NCBI GenBank assembly: GCA_019237355.1
Contig: JAFAHH010000857.1
Location: forward strand, 1 to 14,217
Length of the DNA stretch: 14,217 bases
Source: Acetobacteraceae bacterium
Lineage (GTDB): Bacteria > Pseudomonadota > Alphaproteobacteria > Acetobacterales > Acetobacteraceae
Reading direction: 5' to 3'
Both the position numbers and the translations under genes were made by a program. Below, one piece after another: positions 6,490 through 13,300 of this stretch. Each line of letters begins with the position of its first letter. Within the stretch, counting starts at the first letter, position 1. The notes under the pieces were generated by a model. The model was not told the DNA's origin. It did no database searches and was given only the letters and a program-made list of their open reading frames with translations.

Positions 6490-8046
6490 ATGGAACTGAC
6501 CCGGCCGGCCTCTCTCGCAATTCCCAATCTCGCCGGCACGGCTGGCCGGCTCGCCGACGCACGATTTCTAGTGCTCCTCCTGATTATAGCGGGAGCGGCC
6601 ACGCGATTGAGCTTTGGGGCGATGCTTGGATTGGGTATCGACGAGAGCTATATGGTGGCTGCTGGCCGTAAGCTGCAATTGGGTTATTTCGACCACCCGC
6701 CGGTTGCTTGGTGGCTCTGCTGGGCCGCCGCGAAGATTGCGGGTAGCGATGCCGCGATCGTTGTGCGCCTACCCTTTATCGGCCTATTTGCGGTTTCTAC
6801 CTGGTTGATGTTTCGGCTGGGCTCCGTCTTGTATAATCCCGAAGCAGGATTATGGGCCGCCATCGGCCTGAACTTATCGCCCGTGTTCAGCCTGACCACG
6901 GGAAGCTGGGTGTTGCCTGATGGACCTCTGGATTGCGCGCTGCTTGGCGCGGCATTTTGTCTGGCCCGCGCCCTGCCGGCGAGCCCGGGCCGTGCTTGGC
7001 GGTGGTGGCTCGGGGCCGGCCTGTGTGCCGGGATCGCACTACTTTCCAAGTATACGGCTGTTCTGACCTGCGCTGGCGTGATCTTATTTCTAATCACGCA
7101 ACCGGAATATCGACGATGGCTGGGGCGGCCAGAACCGTATGTTGCCGCAGCCATAGTGGCGCTAGCTGCCGGGTACATCCTCGCCTGGAACGCATCACAT
7201 GATTGGGCCTCGCTCGCGTTCCAGGCTGGGCGCGGGACCGGCCATCGATTCCGGCCGTTTGCGCCGTTCGCTGTTTGGGCTGGCGAAGCATTGTTCGTCC
7301 TTCCCTGGATTTGGCTGCCGCTCGTAGTTCTTTTCTTACGAGGGATTCGTGTCAATGTAGCCGAACCGGAAATGTGGTTTCAGGTTTGCCTAAGCGCAGG
7401 CCCGATCTTACTGTTCGCACTGATTTCCTGCTGGGCGAGCAGGTTAGCTCTGTTTCATTGGGCTGCTCCCGGCTACCTGATGCTGTTTCCTTCCCTCGGC
7501 GCCTGGATTAGCCGCCGGCCTGACCGCGGATTTCATTCGGTCAAGAACGGAATTCTCGCTACGGCGTGCTTGTTATTGTTATCGGCGACTGTGGTGGGGA
7601 CCGAAGTGCGGTGGAACTGGGTGCCAGAGAAATGGGAGAGAATGATCTTTCATTCGGATCCCGATCTCGAAGCGGTCAATTGGACTTCGTTCCCAAAAGA
7701 ACTCGCCGTTCGCAGCCTGTTGCAAAAGCCCCGCCTTGTCGTTGCCGGTACCAACTGGCGAGATTGTGGTAAGCTGGATTATGCTCTCGGCGGGCGAATG
7801 CAAGTGATATGTTTGACCAATGATCCCCACCAGTATGGCCTAAGCTCTCCTCCAGCAGGAGCGGACGGGCTTGATGTTTTGGTTGTTGTCCCATTCAGAA
7901 AAGATGGGCAACTACCTAGCGAGATATCCGATCACTTTAGAAACGTTGCCGCCTTGCCGCCGGTGACGATCTTGCAGGCGGGACAAGCTGTCTTGCAGCT
8001 CGGCTTATTCGTGGGGTCCGATTTTCGAGCCCAACCCTATCATTAG
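6490..8046 (+). CDS. ArnT/PMT-type (GT39-like) membrane glycosyltransferase
   Basis: This 518-residue polytopic inner-membrane protein would transfer a sugar from a polyprenyl-phosphate donor to a periplasmic acceptor such as lipid A, a glycan or a protein. The N-terminal membrane helix (about residues 25-42) is followed by LGIDESY with the acidic pair D51-E52 at the expected catalytic place in the first periplasmic loop, then by GYFDHPPVAWWL (65-76), a signature of the PMT_2/ArnT group. About ten more hydrophobic segments follow up to around residue 375, and then a roughly 140-residue soluble C-terminal region. The start at 6490 has a good GAGAGGA ribosome-binding site about eight bases upstream. 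The alternative ATG at 6424 abuts an inverted repeat and lacks such a site. The TAG stop lies inside the first AGAGCAGATC repeat downstream, so the last codons may have been reshaped by that repeat. Donor and acceptor are unknown. Confidence 0.85.
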   Translation: MELTRPASLAIPNLAGTAGRLADARFLVLLLIIAGAATRLSFGAMLGLGIDESYMVAAGRKLQLGYFDHPPVAWWLCWAAAKIAGSDAAIVVRLPFIGLFAVSTWLMFRLGSVLYNPEAGLWAAIGLNLSPVFSLTTGSWVLPDGPLDCALLGAAFCLARALPASPGRAWRWWLGAGLCAGIALLSKYTAVLTCAGVILFLITQPEYRRWLGRPEPYVAAAIVALAAGYILAWNASHDWASLAFQAGRGTGHRFRPFAPFAVWAGEALFVLPWIWLPLVVLFLRGIRVNVAEPEMWFQVCLSAGPILLFALISCWASRLALFHWAAPGYLMLFPSLGAWISRRPDRGFHSVKNGILATACLLLLSATVVGTEVRWNWVPEKWERMIFHSDPDLEAVNWTSFPKELAVRSLLQKPRLVVAGTNWRDCGKLDYALGGRMQVICLTNDPHQYGLSSPPAGADGLDVLVVVPFRKDGQLPSEISDHFRNVAALPPVTILQAGQAVLQLGLFVGSDFRAQPYH

Positions 8047-8079
8047 AGCAGATCACGCTTGAGAGCAGATCGCGCTTGA
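8045..8079 (+). repeat. Tandem 17-nt repeat, two copies
   Basis: Two copies of AGAGCAGATC(A/G)CGCTTGA occur with a 17-base period, differ at one position and share their boundary A. The first copy includes the last two bases of the GT39 stop codon. The AGAGCA end is shared with the palindromes at 8318, 9675 and 9739, so this is probably a fragment of the same intergenic repeat family. Confidence 0.6.
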
Positions 8080-8317
8080 CTGGAACGCCTGCGCTTCCAG
8101 GAGCGCGTGGCCGGGTTCCCATCGCGCCGGCGCGATGAGGCCCGATGATGCTCGCAAAAACCAAGCTAGAGTGCTTCCAGTCAGAGTGGGTCGCGCTCAA
8201 ACACCCCGCCCGGGCTGCTCCGCCAGAGCGCGATGGCTTGACCCGGAAACCGCCCGGGGTCGCCTTGCCGCGATCCGGGGGCGGAAAAGCCGGCACCGCG
8301 CTCTGAAAACCAGCAAT
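8077..8317. other. Intergenic stretch with inverted repeats, no gene
   Basis: I see no credible gene here. The stretch holds a CTGGAA/TTCCAG stem-loop (8080-8085 with 8095-8100), a perfect 16-bp palindrome ATCGCGCCGGCGCGAT (8121-8136), and a second copy of part of the first hairpin in reverse (TGACTGGAA at 8077-8085 against TTCCAGTCA at 8175-8183). Short open frames crossing it have repeat-like, Arg-rich translations. It reads as nested or decayed repeat units between the GT39 gene and rpsD. Confidence 0.5.
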
Positions 8318-8358
8318 CGAGAGCATCGGCGCTTCGAGCTGAAGCGATCATGCTCTCG
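8318..8358. repeat. AGAGCA-ended palindromic element A
   Basis: Outer arms CGAGAGCAT and ATGCTCTCG (9 bp, 8318-8326 with 8350-8358) enclose inner arms CGCTTC and GAAGCG (8330-8335 with 8341-8346). The element ends five bases before the -35 box of the rpsD promoter. The outer arm sequence resembles those of the elements at 9675 and 9739. Confidence 0.6.
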
Positions 8359-8362
8359 AGAT

Positions 8363-8391
8363 TTGACCGTATCGCCCCAAACCTTTATACG
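8363..8391 (+). promoter_or_regulatory. Sigma-70-type promoter for rpsD
   Basis: The -35 box TTGACC (8363-8368, five of six consensus bases) and the -10 box TATACG (8386-8391, four of six) are separated by exactly 17 bases. Transcription would begin near 8398, giving a leader of about 96 bases before the rpsD start at 8494. Confidence 0.6.
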
Positions 8392-8396
8392 CGCCC

Positions 8397-8465
8397 GCAC
8401 TGCCGGGAACGAGGACGGCTCTACAGGAGCCGCGCCCGCCGCCTGACCACGCGGCCTACCGGTGC
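8397..8465 (+). promoter_or_regulatory. Multi-branched leader of rpsD, candidate S4 binding site
   Basis: The predicted mRNA leader can fold into an outer stem GCACTG/CGGTGC (8397-8402 with 8460-8465, one G-U pair) that closes over two hairpins. The first is CGGCTC/GAGCCG (8416-8421 with 8427-8432, loop TACAG). The second is GCCGC/GCGGC (8438-8442 with 8451-8455). The outer stem begins where transcription is expected to start. S4 is known to repress its own synthesis through mRNA structures in other bacteria; a role for this leader is inference. Confidence 0.35.
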
Positions 8466-8493
8466 AACAAGCAGAAAGAAGGGTTTGCAGGCG

Positions 8494-9108
8494 ATGACCA
8501 AGCGTCTGGAAAGCAAGTACAAAATCAATCGACGCCTCGGGGTCAATTTATGGGGCCGGTCCAAATCGCCGATCAACAAGCGAGAGTACGGACCCGGCCA
8601 GCACGGCCAGCGCCGGAAGAAGCCCAGCGATTTCGGCGTGCAGCTCATGGCCAAGCAGAAGCTGAAAGGCTATTACGGTAATATCAGCGAGAAGCAGTTT
8701 CAGAAATACTACGAGGAAGCGGTGCGCCGCAGGGGCGACACCAGCGAGACTCTGATCGAGTTGCTCGAGCGCCGGCTCGATGCCGTCTGCTACCGAATGA
8801 AATTCGCGATGACGCCTTTTGCTGCGAGACAGTTCGTGTCGCACGGGCACTTGCTTGTGAACGGGAAGAAGGTGAACATCCCATCCTATCTCGTGAAAGA
8901 CGGCGATGTGATCGAGGTGAAGGAGAAATCGAAGCAGCTCGCTATCGTGCTCGATGCCGCGCAGAGCACCGAGCGTGACGTGCCCGAGTATCTCGAAGTC
9001 GACCATCGCGCCATGCGGGGCCGGTTCGCGCGCCCTCCAAAACTCACCGACGTGCCCTATCCTGTGCAAATGGAACCAAACCTGGTGGTTGAGTACTACT
9101 CACGGTAG
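8494..9108 (+). CDS. rpsD: 30S ribosomal protein S4
   Basis: S4 is a primary 16S rRNA-binding protein that nucleates assembly of the small subunit body and contributes to decoding accuracy. This 204-residue copy matches the family throughout: it starts MTKRLESKYKINRRLGVNLW, has the linker REYGPGQHGQRRKK, then the helical region KGYYGNISEKQFQKYYEEA. The S4 RNA-binding domain follows at about residues 92-150 (RRLDAVCYRMKF, ARQFVSHGHLLVNGKKVNIPSY). It ends MEPNLVVEYYSR, a typical C-terminus. The four N-terminal zinc cysteines of some S4 versions are absent, so this is the zinc-free form. The ATG at 8494 is chosen because homologues start there and a GAAAGAAGGG ribosome-binding sequence lies about ten bases upstream. 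The open frame extending back to 8350 is leader. Here rpsD stands alone with its own promoter rather than in the alpha operon. Confidence 0.97.
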   Translation: MTKRLESKYKINRRLGVNLWGRSKSPINKREYGPGQHGQRRKKPSDFGVQLMAKQKLKGYYGNISEKQFQKYYEEAVRRRGDTSETLIELLERRLDAVCYRMKFAMTPFAARQFVSHGHLLVNGKKVNIPSYLVKDGDVIEVKEKSKQLAIVLDAAQSTERDVPEYLEVDHRAMRGRFARPPKLTDVPYPVQMEPNLVVEYYSR

Positions 9109-9165
9109 TGCGCCCGAAGCTTCCGGAACCGGGTTGTGGGACCGGTGTTTGAAACCTGAGCCGAG

Positions 9166-9186
9166 ACTGGAGGCGACGCCTCCAGT
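9166..9186 (+). terminator. Strong GC hairpin after rpsD
   Basis: A perfect 9-bp stem (ACTGGAGGC with GCCTCCAGT, three-base loop GAC) lies 57 bases after the rpsD stop and 20 bases before the next start codon. It has no T-run, so it may act as an mRNA stabiliser or partial terminator rather than a classical one. Confidence 0.35.
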
Positions 9187-9206
9187 GGCCAAACGCGGAG
9201 AATCAA

Positions 9207-9536
9207 ATGCGCAGAATTGGTATGGCCGCTGTTGGGGCGGCGATTTCGGTACTGGGCCTCAGCGTCTCACGAGCGGCAGTTGCCCAGCCCCAGGCACCTG
9301 GATGGCAGCAAACGCTGCAAGGCTTGCTGAGTGGGAATCAAAGCCAGGACCAGGCGGTGCGCGAAGCCTATGAACGTGGCTACCAGCGCGGCCGTCAGGA
9401 CGAGGCGCGCCTGCAGCAGCGAAATCAACGCCCGTCAAACCAAAGTGGCCCTGGGTATGGCCAAGGCCGGAGCTACCCCGACGATCGCGATCAGAACTAC
9501 CCCCCTTCGTCGGGCGGCCCGTATTACAATCGCTGA
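9207..9536 (+). CDS. Small secreted Gln/Arg/Tyr-rich protein, unknown function
   Basis: This 109-residue protein begins with a clear signal peptide: MRR, a hydrophobic Ala/Val/Leu segment, and a likely cleavage site after AVA (residue 26). The mature part of about 83 residues is hydrophilic. It has a short predicted helix around QDQAVREAYERGYQRGRQDE (residues 48-67), then a disordered tail rich in Gln, Arg, Asn, Pro, Gly and Tyr that ends GGPYYNR. It has no cysteines and no recognisable enzyme motif. The start is supported by GGAGA about six bases upstream. It lies 98 bases after rpsD on the same strand with a strong hairpin between them, so it may be read partly from the rpsD promoter. It faces the cellulose genes convergently. 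I do not recognise a named family; a periplasmic or surface-associated role is inferred only from the signal peptide. Confidence 0.7.
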   Translation: MRRIGMAAVGAAISVLGLSVSRAAVAQPQAPGWQQTLQGLLSGNQSQDQAVREAYERGYQRGRQDEARLQQRNQRPSNQSGPGYGQGRSYPDDRDQNYPPSSGGPYYNR

Positions 9537-9626
9537 GACCCCCGTTGTCGAGAGCAGTTTGAGGTTCGGTGACGCGCGATCGCCGGGCCAGTAGACGTTG
9601 GTGCGGAGCGCAACGATCTCCGCTTC

Positions 9627-9665
9627 GGACCCTGTCGGCCTGCCCTGGGCCGCGAGGGCCGGTCC
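9627..9665. terminator. Nested GC-rich hairpin in convergent gap
   Basis: Outer arms GGACC (9627-9631) and GGTCC (9661-9665) enclose inner arms CGGCC (9636-9640) and GGCCG (9648-9652) with a seven-base loop. No T-run follows on either strand. A transcription-ending or transcript-stabilising role is inferred from position only. Confidence 0.3.
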
Positions 9666-9674
9666 AGCACGCTA

Positions 9675-9726
9675 GAGAGCACGATCGCTAGAGGCGGAAA
9701 CGTCGGAAAGCGTGAATCGTGCTCTC
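9675..9726. repeat. AGAGCA-ended palindromic element B
   Basis: Perfect 11-bp outer arms GAGAGCACGAT (9675-9685) and ATCGTGCTCTC (9716-9726) enclose a further CGCT/AGCG pair (9686-9689 with 9709-9712) after a three-base bulge. The arm sequence relates it to elements A and C. Confidence 0.65.
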
Positions 9727-9738
9727 GAACAAGACTCG

Positions 9739-9779
9739 CTAGAGCATGTTTGTTTCTGCAAAAAACGAACATGCTCTAG
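9739..9779. repeat. AGAGCA-ended palindromic element C
   Basis: The arms CTAGAGCATGTT (9739-9750) and AACATGCTCTAG (9768-9779) match perfectly over 12 bp. The stem extends to 17 bp (9739-9755 with 9763-9779) with one G-T pair and a seven-base loop. It is the longest and least decayed palindrome in the window. From the bcsD side it could also work as a transcript end. Confidence 0.7.
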
Positions 9780-9855
9780 TTTCGCCTAACGGCGCATAGC
9801 GATCGCGCACTTACGGATGGTTCGGGCGAGCGGAGATCGCGCTGACCACCTTCGA

Positions 9856-10389
9856 TCAGCCGCCTCTCCGCGCCAGTCTCTCCGCCATCTCGTCATCGCG
9901 TGCACAGCGCAGAATGGCGAGCTCATTTGTTGAAGCAAGCTCAGCGCGAACCTTGAGCGACTCGTCGCCCCCAGGTTGGCTTAAGATCCAGATCTGGTAC
10001 ATGCCCTCCAAGGCAGGGAAAAGCCAGGTTCCGGGTGGATCCCCGGGGGAACCGACTCGCGGTGGATCCTCGTGCCGGATCAGCAGGGAGTAGTCCTCCT
10101 CCTGAAGCTCAAGCCGAACGGAGCCCCAGCCGAGTTCCGACAGGCGGTCGTTCATCTCGATCTCGAGCGCCTCCAGTGAGGCCACTACGGGAACCGGAAG
10201 CAATCGCGCCACCCGCTCGCCGATGGCACGCAATAAATCATTCCGCGCCTGCGGACGAAGCTGGCCATCGATCTCGTCGGCCAAGGCCCGAACGAAGAGC
10301 CGATAGCCGGCGCCGTCTAAACCGCAGCGAGGGGTCAGCGGGTCTCGGGAACCCGGATCAATCGGGCCGGATCGCGACATCATGTTCAT
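9856..10389 (-). CDS. bcsD: Cellulose synthase accessory subunit BcsD
   Basis: BcsD is a periplasmic ring-forming protein thought to guide nascent glucan chains so that crystalline cellulose ribbons form. This 177-residue protein matches the family along most of its length: YRLFVRALADEIDGQ near residue 29, ARNDLLRAIGERVARLL, LEALEIEMNDRLSELGWGSV, RLELQEEDYSLLIRHEDPP, VGSPGDPPGTWLFPALEGMY and WILSQPGGDE. The first 25 or so residues are extra compared with the roughly 156-residue Komagataeibacter protein. Later ATG codons at 10383 and 10380 shorten this only slightly. There is no signal peptide, as is usual for BcsD. The start overlaps the bcsC stop by four bases (ATGA), so the two are translationally coupled. 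It is the last gene of the operon within this window. Confidence 0.92.
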   Translation of the reverse strand: MNMMSRSGPIDPGSRDPLTPRCGLDGAGYRLFVRALADEIDGQLRPQARNDLLRAIGERVARLLPVPVVASLEALEIEMNDRLSELGWGSVRLELQEEDYSLLIRHEDPPRVGSPGDPPGTWLFPALEGMYQIWILSQPGGDESLKVRAELASTNELAILRCARDDEMAERLARRGG

Positions 10390-13300
10390 TCCGGTAATCC
10401 ACCAAAGATGTAACGGGCATAGAGCAATCCTTGCGCCTCGTTCCAGTCGCCGGCGCGCTGGTAGACGGCTCGGGCGCCAAGCCGCAGCGAATTGTCCACA
10501 TTATACTCGAACTCACCTTTCACGCCTCCTGCCACCCCCGAAGATGTTTTGCCAGGGTAAAACGCAACCAAATCAGGGTTGGTCAAAGCCTGCCCCTCGA
10601 GCTGAGCCTGCAGAGCCGGATTGTTTGGGAAGACCGCGGATCTGTGCTCGTTGTACGTTTGGTAACCAATCGACCCACCGATCGCCCAGGTTAGGTTATC
10701 CAGCTTCTGCCGGTATTCCACCGGAACCAAGGCTGCAAAGTAGGATTGCGGGCTGAAATAACCACCCTGGCCGAGTGTGAAGTAGCGCAGGTTCTTATCG
10801 TACCCAAAATACACGAGATCGAGGCCGACCCGCACCTCATCGGTTTTCGTGCGCCACACGGGATAGGACCCGCCTGCGCCGAACTCGGCCTCACTGTTGC
10901 TGGCGACATTTTTGCCATTTAGGGAGGCGTAGCCGCCGCCGGCGTAGAAATTCGCCAGCCCCGCGGTCAATTCGAACTGGCCGTGTCCGCGCAGCCGAGT
11001 GACGCCGCCCCACGCTGTCCCTGTGGCCGGGTCCTTCGTACCAGCATAGGAAAGCACGCTATCGGTGACCGGCCTCCGCTCCCCGGTCACGCGCAGGCGA
11101 AGGTTATCGGTTACTGCCGGCGATAGCTCGACGCCGCCAACGATATTCGTCTGCTGGAATCCAAGCGGGGTCGTGCCGAGATCGGCTTGCAGCCAGCGAT
11201 AATTATACTGCGCGTCCAACCCGACGCCGTTTGCGGTTTGGGCTGGGGCCGATGTTATCGCGTTCAGTGCCCCGGTCCCGAACTGCCGCAAGGTAGTCGG
11301 ATTACTCGAAGGCGTTCCGGCCGATAGGAAAGTGGGGGTTGCCGCGAACCGAAGCTTGCCATACCCACCCGGCGAGAAGCTCGCCTCGAGCGGCACAGTA
11401 GCCTCCGTGAGTTCATCGAACCCCGCCGTGCCTGACCGGTGCCGCAACCCAGCGCCCAACTGAACTTTAGGCGCAACCTGTTCCCGGAGCGCTGCGATTT
11501 GGCCCTCAATCTCCGTGGTCATCTCATCCGCGGAGACGCGGGGTGCGGCCGGGTAACTCGGCAGGATCAGGCCCTGATCCTCTCCGAGCGCGACGGTAGA
11601 GCCGCGCCGAAACGGATTGCTCGAGGCGGGCGCGACGGAGGGATCGAGCGACACCATCTGGTAGCTGCCGCTCGCGGCCTCCCGTGACGGTAGATCCGTC
11701 CCAAGTTGCTGCTGGCGCAGCGCCCGGGCAGTCCGCAAATCCTGCAGGGCGCGCCCATCATTACCGCGAGCTCGGTTCAGGTCGGCCGACATCATCCAAG
11801 TGCGCGGATCATTCGGCGCCATGCTCTTGGCATCCCGCACCAGTTCCTCGGCATGGCTATAGTCTCCGGCTTGAATAGCCGCTCCGACCAAAGCCCGGCG
11901 CGCATCCAAGTTGGTAGGATCCCGCCGAAGCAAGGCTTCGTTGATCTTCACCGCCTGCTCGGGTTGCTGCGCCGATTGGTAAAGCCGGCCCAGCGCCATA
12001 TTGAGGTCTGGATTTTCGGGATCGCGCGCTAGCGCGGGAGCGAGCTCGTCATACGCCTCAGCAACATGGCCTTCGCGATTGAGCGCATCGGAGCTGCGTA
12101 CCGCGAGTCCGGACTGCAACCGGGCGAGCGAGTCCCGTTGCTCGGCAGTGAGACCCGCGGTCTGGACCGAGCGAAGCAGTTGCTTCGCCTCGGCTTCCTG
12201 GCCTGCTTCGAGCAGTGCACCAGCATATTGGATCCGCTGCGCTGGGGTAGGCTTCGGAGTGGCCGCCTGCGCCGTGGCGATTGCCTCTCGGGCGCCGTAC
12301 GGATCATGCATACGCGCTAACGCACGCGCGATCGCTGCCCCGCGGGTGCCCTCTGGATCGGGCTGGGCTGCCAACGCCAGCAACCGTGGCCTCGCCATGG
12401 CCGGGGTCAGCGCGGTTGCCGCGTCGATCTCGCCCTGAAGCTGGGATTGAGCTTCCAGAGTCCGCATCTGAGTGCTGCGCGCCGATGGAGGTAGTCGCTG
12501 GGCCAGTGCGGCTGCATCCTGCGGGCGGCCATCCTCTGCGGCAAAAATCGCCCCGGCTCGCAAAGTGTCGACCGAGGCGTGCGGATTGTCGGTCATATCC
12601 GCCATAGCCTGCCGGGCGCTCGCTTTGTCGCCCGAGGCCGAGAGCGCGCGCGCCAGATCGAGTCGTACCCAAGGATCCGAAGGTTGCGCCCCGGCGGCCG
12701 CCCGGAGCAGCGCAACTTTCTGAGCCAAGTCGCTGGTCGCATTCGCTTGGGCACGAAGTTGTTCCGCGCGCAACCGGCCGACCACCCGCGCGCTTCCGGT
12801 CGCTTCCGCCCGGGAGAGCAATTCGTCGGCGTCCGAGCTACGCCCCTCCCGGTTGAGGATAGTTGCCAAGCCAATGAGCGCGTCGCCGTTCGCCGGCTGG
12901 CGCTGCAAAACAGTGCGAAACGTCGACTCGGCCCCACTCACATCGCCTTGCCGCCCCTGGACGTTGGCCAGCATGAGCAGCGCACCCGTAGTGTCGCTAC
13001 CGTGAGCGATAAGCGAGTGTAACAGGCGGTCAGCCGCCTCCAACTGGCCGCGTTCGATCAGGCTGCGGGCCTGCTTGTACTCATCGCCGACCCTTGATCC
13101 CGCGAGCGCCGGCTCCCACCGGGAGCGATGGGCAGGATCGGCCTCAATCGCTTGCGAGAGCAATCGTTGCCCCTCACTGACGCGGCCTTGGCGCATTTTG
13201 ACGAGACCGAGCCCGCCTAGGGCGTCGGCATCCGACGGATCGACTTTCAACGCCGCATCGAACGCCGCCTCGGCCTGCGCAAGCCTTCCGGCGCTTAAAG

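Larger units (their letters stand above)
9537..9855. other. Convergent intergenic region with hairpins, no gene
   Basis: This stretch lies between the secreted-protein gene (plus strand) and bcsD (minus strand). It contains no credible gene. It holds three stable inverted repeats in a row: 9627-9665 (GGACC/GGTCC outside, CGGCC/GGCCG inside), 9675-9726 and 9739-9779. Such an arrangement could end transcription from both sides. Confidence 0.6.

Noticed and set aside
8350..8493. Upstream start extending rpsD by 48 residues
   Set aside because: The region contains the promoter and a foldable leader, its translation is Arg-rich, and S4 proteins start at MTKR.
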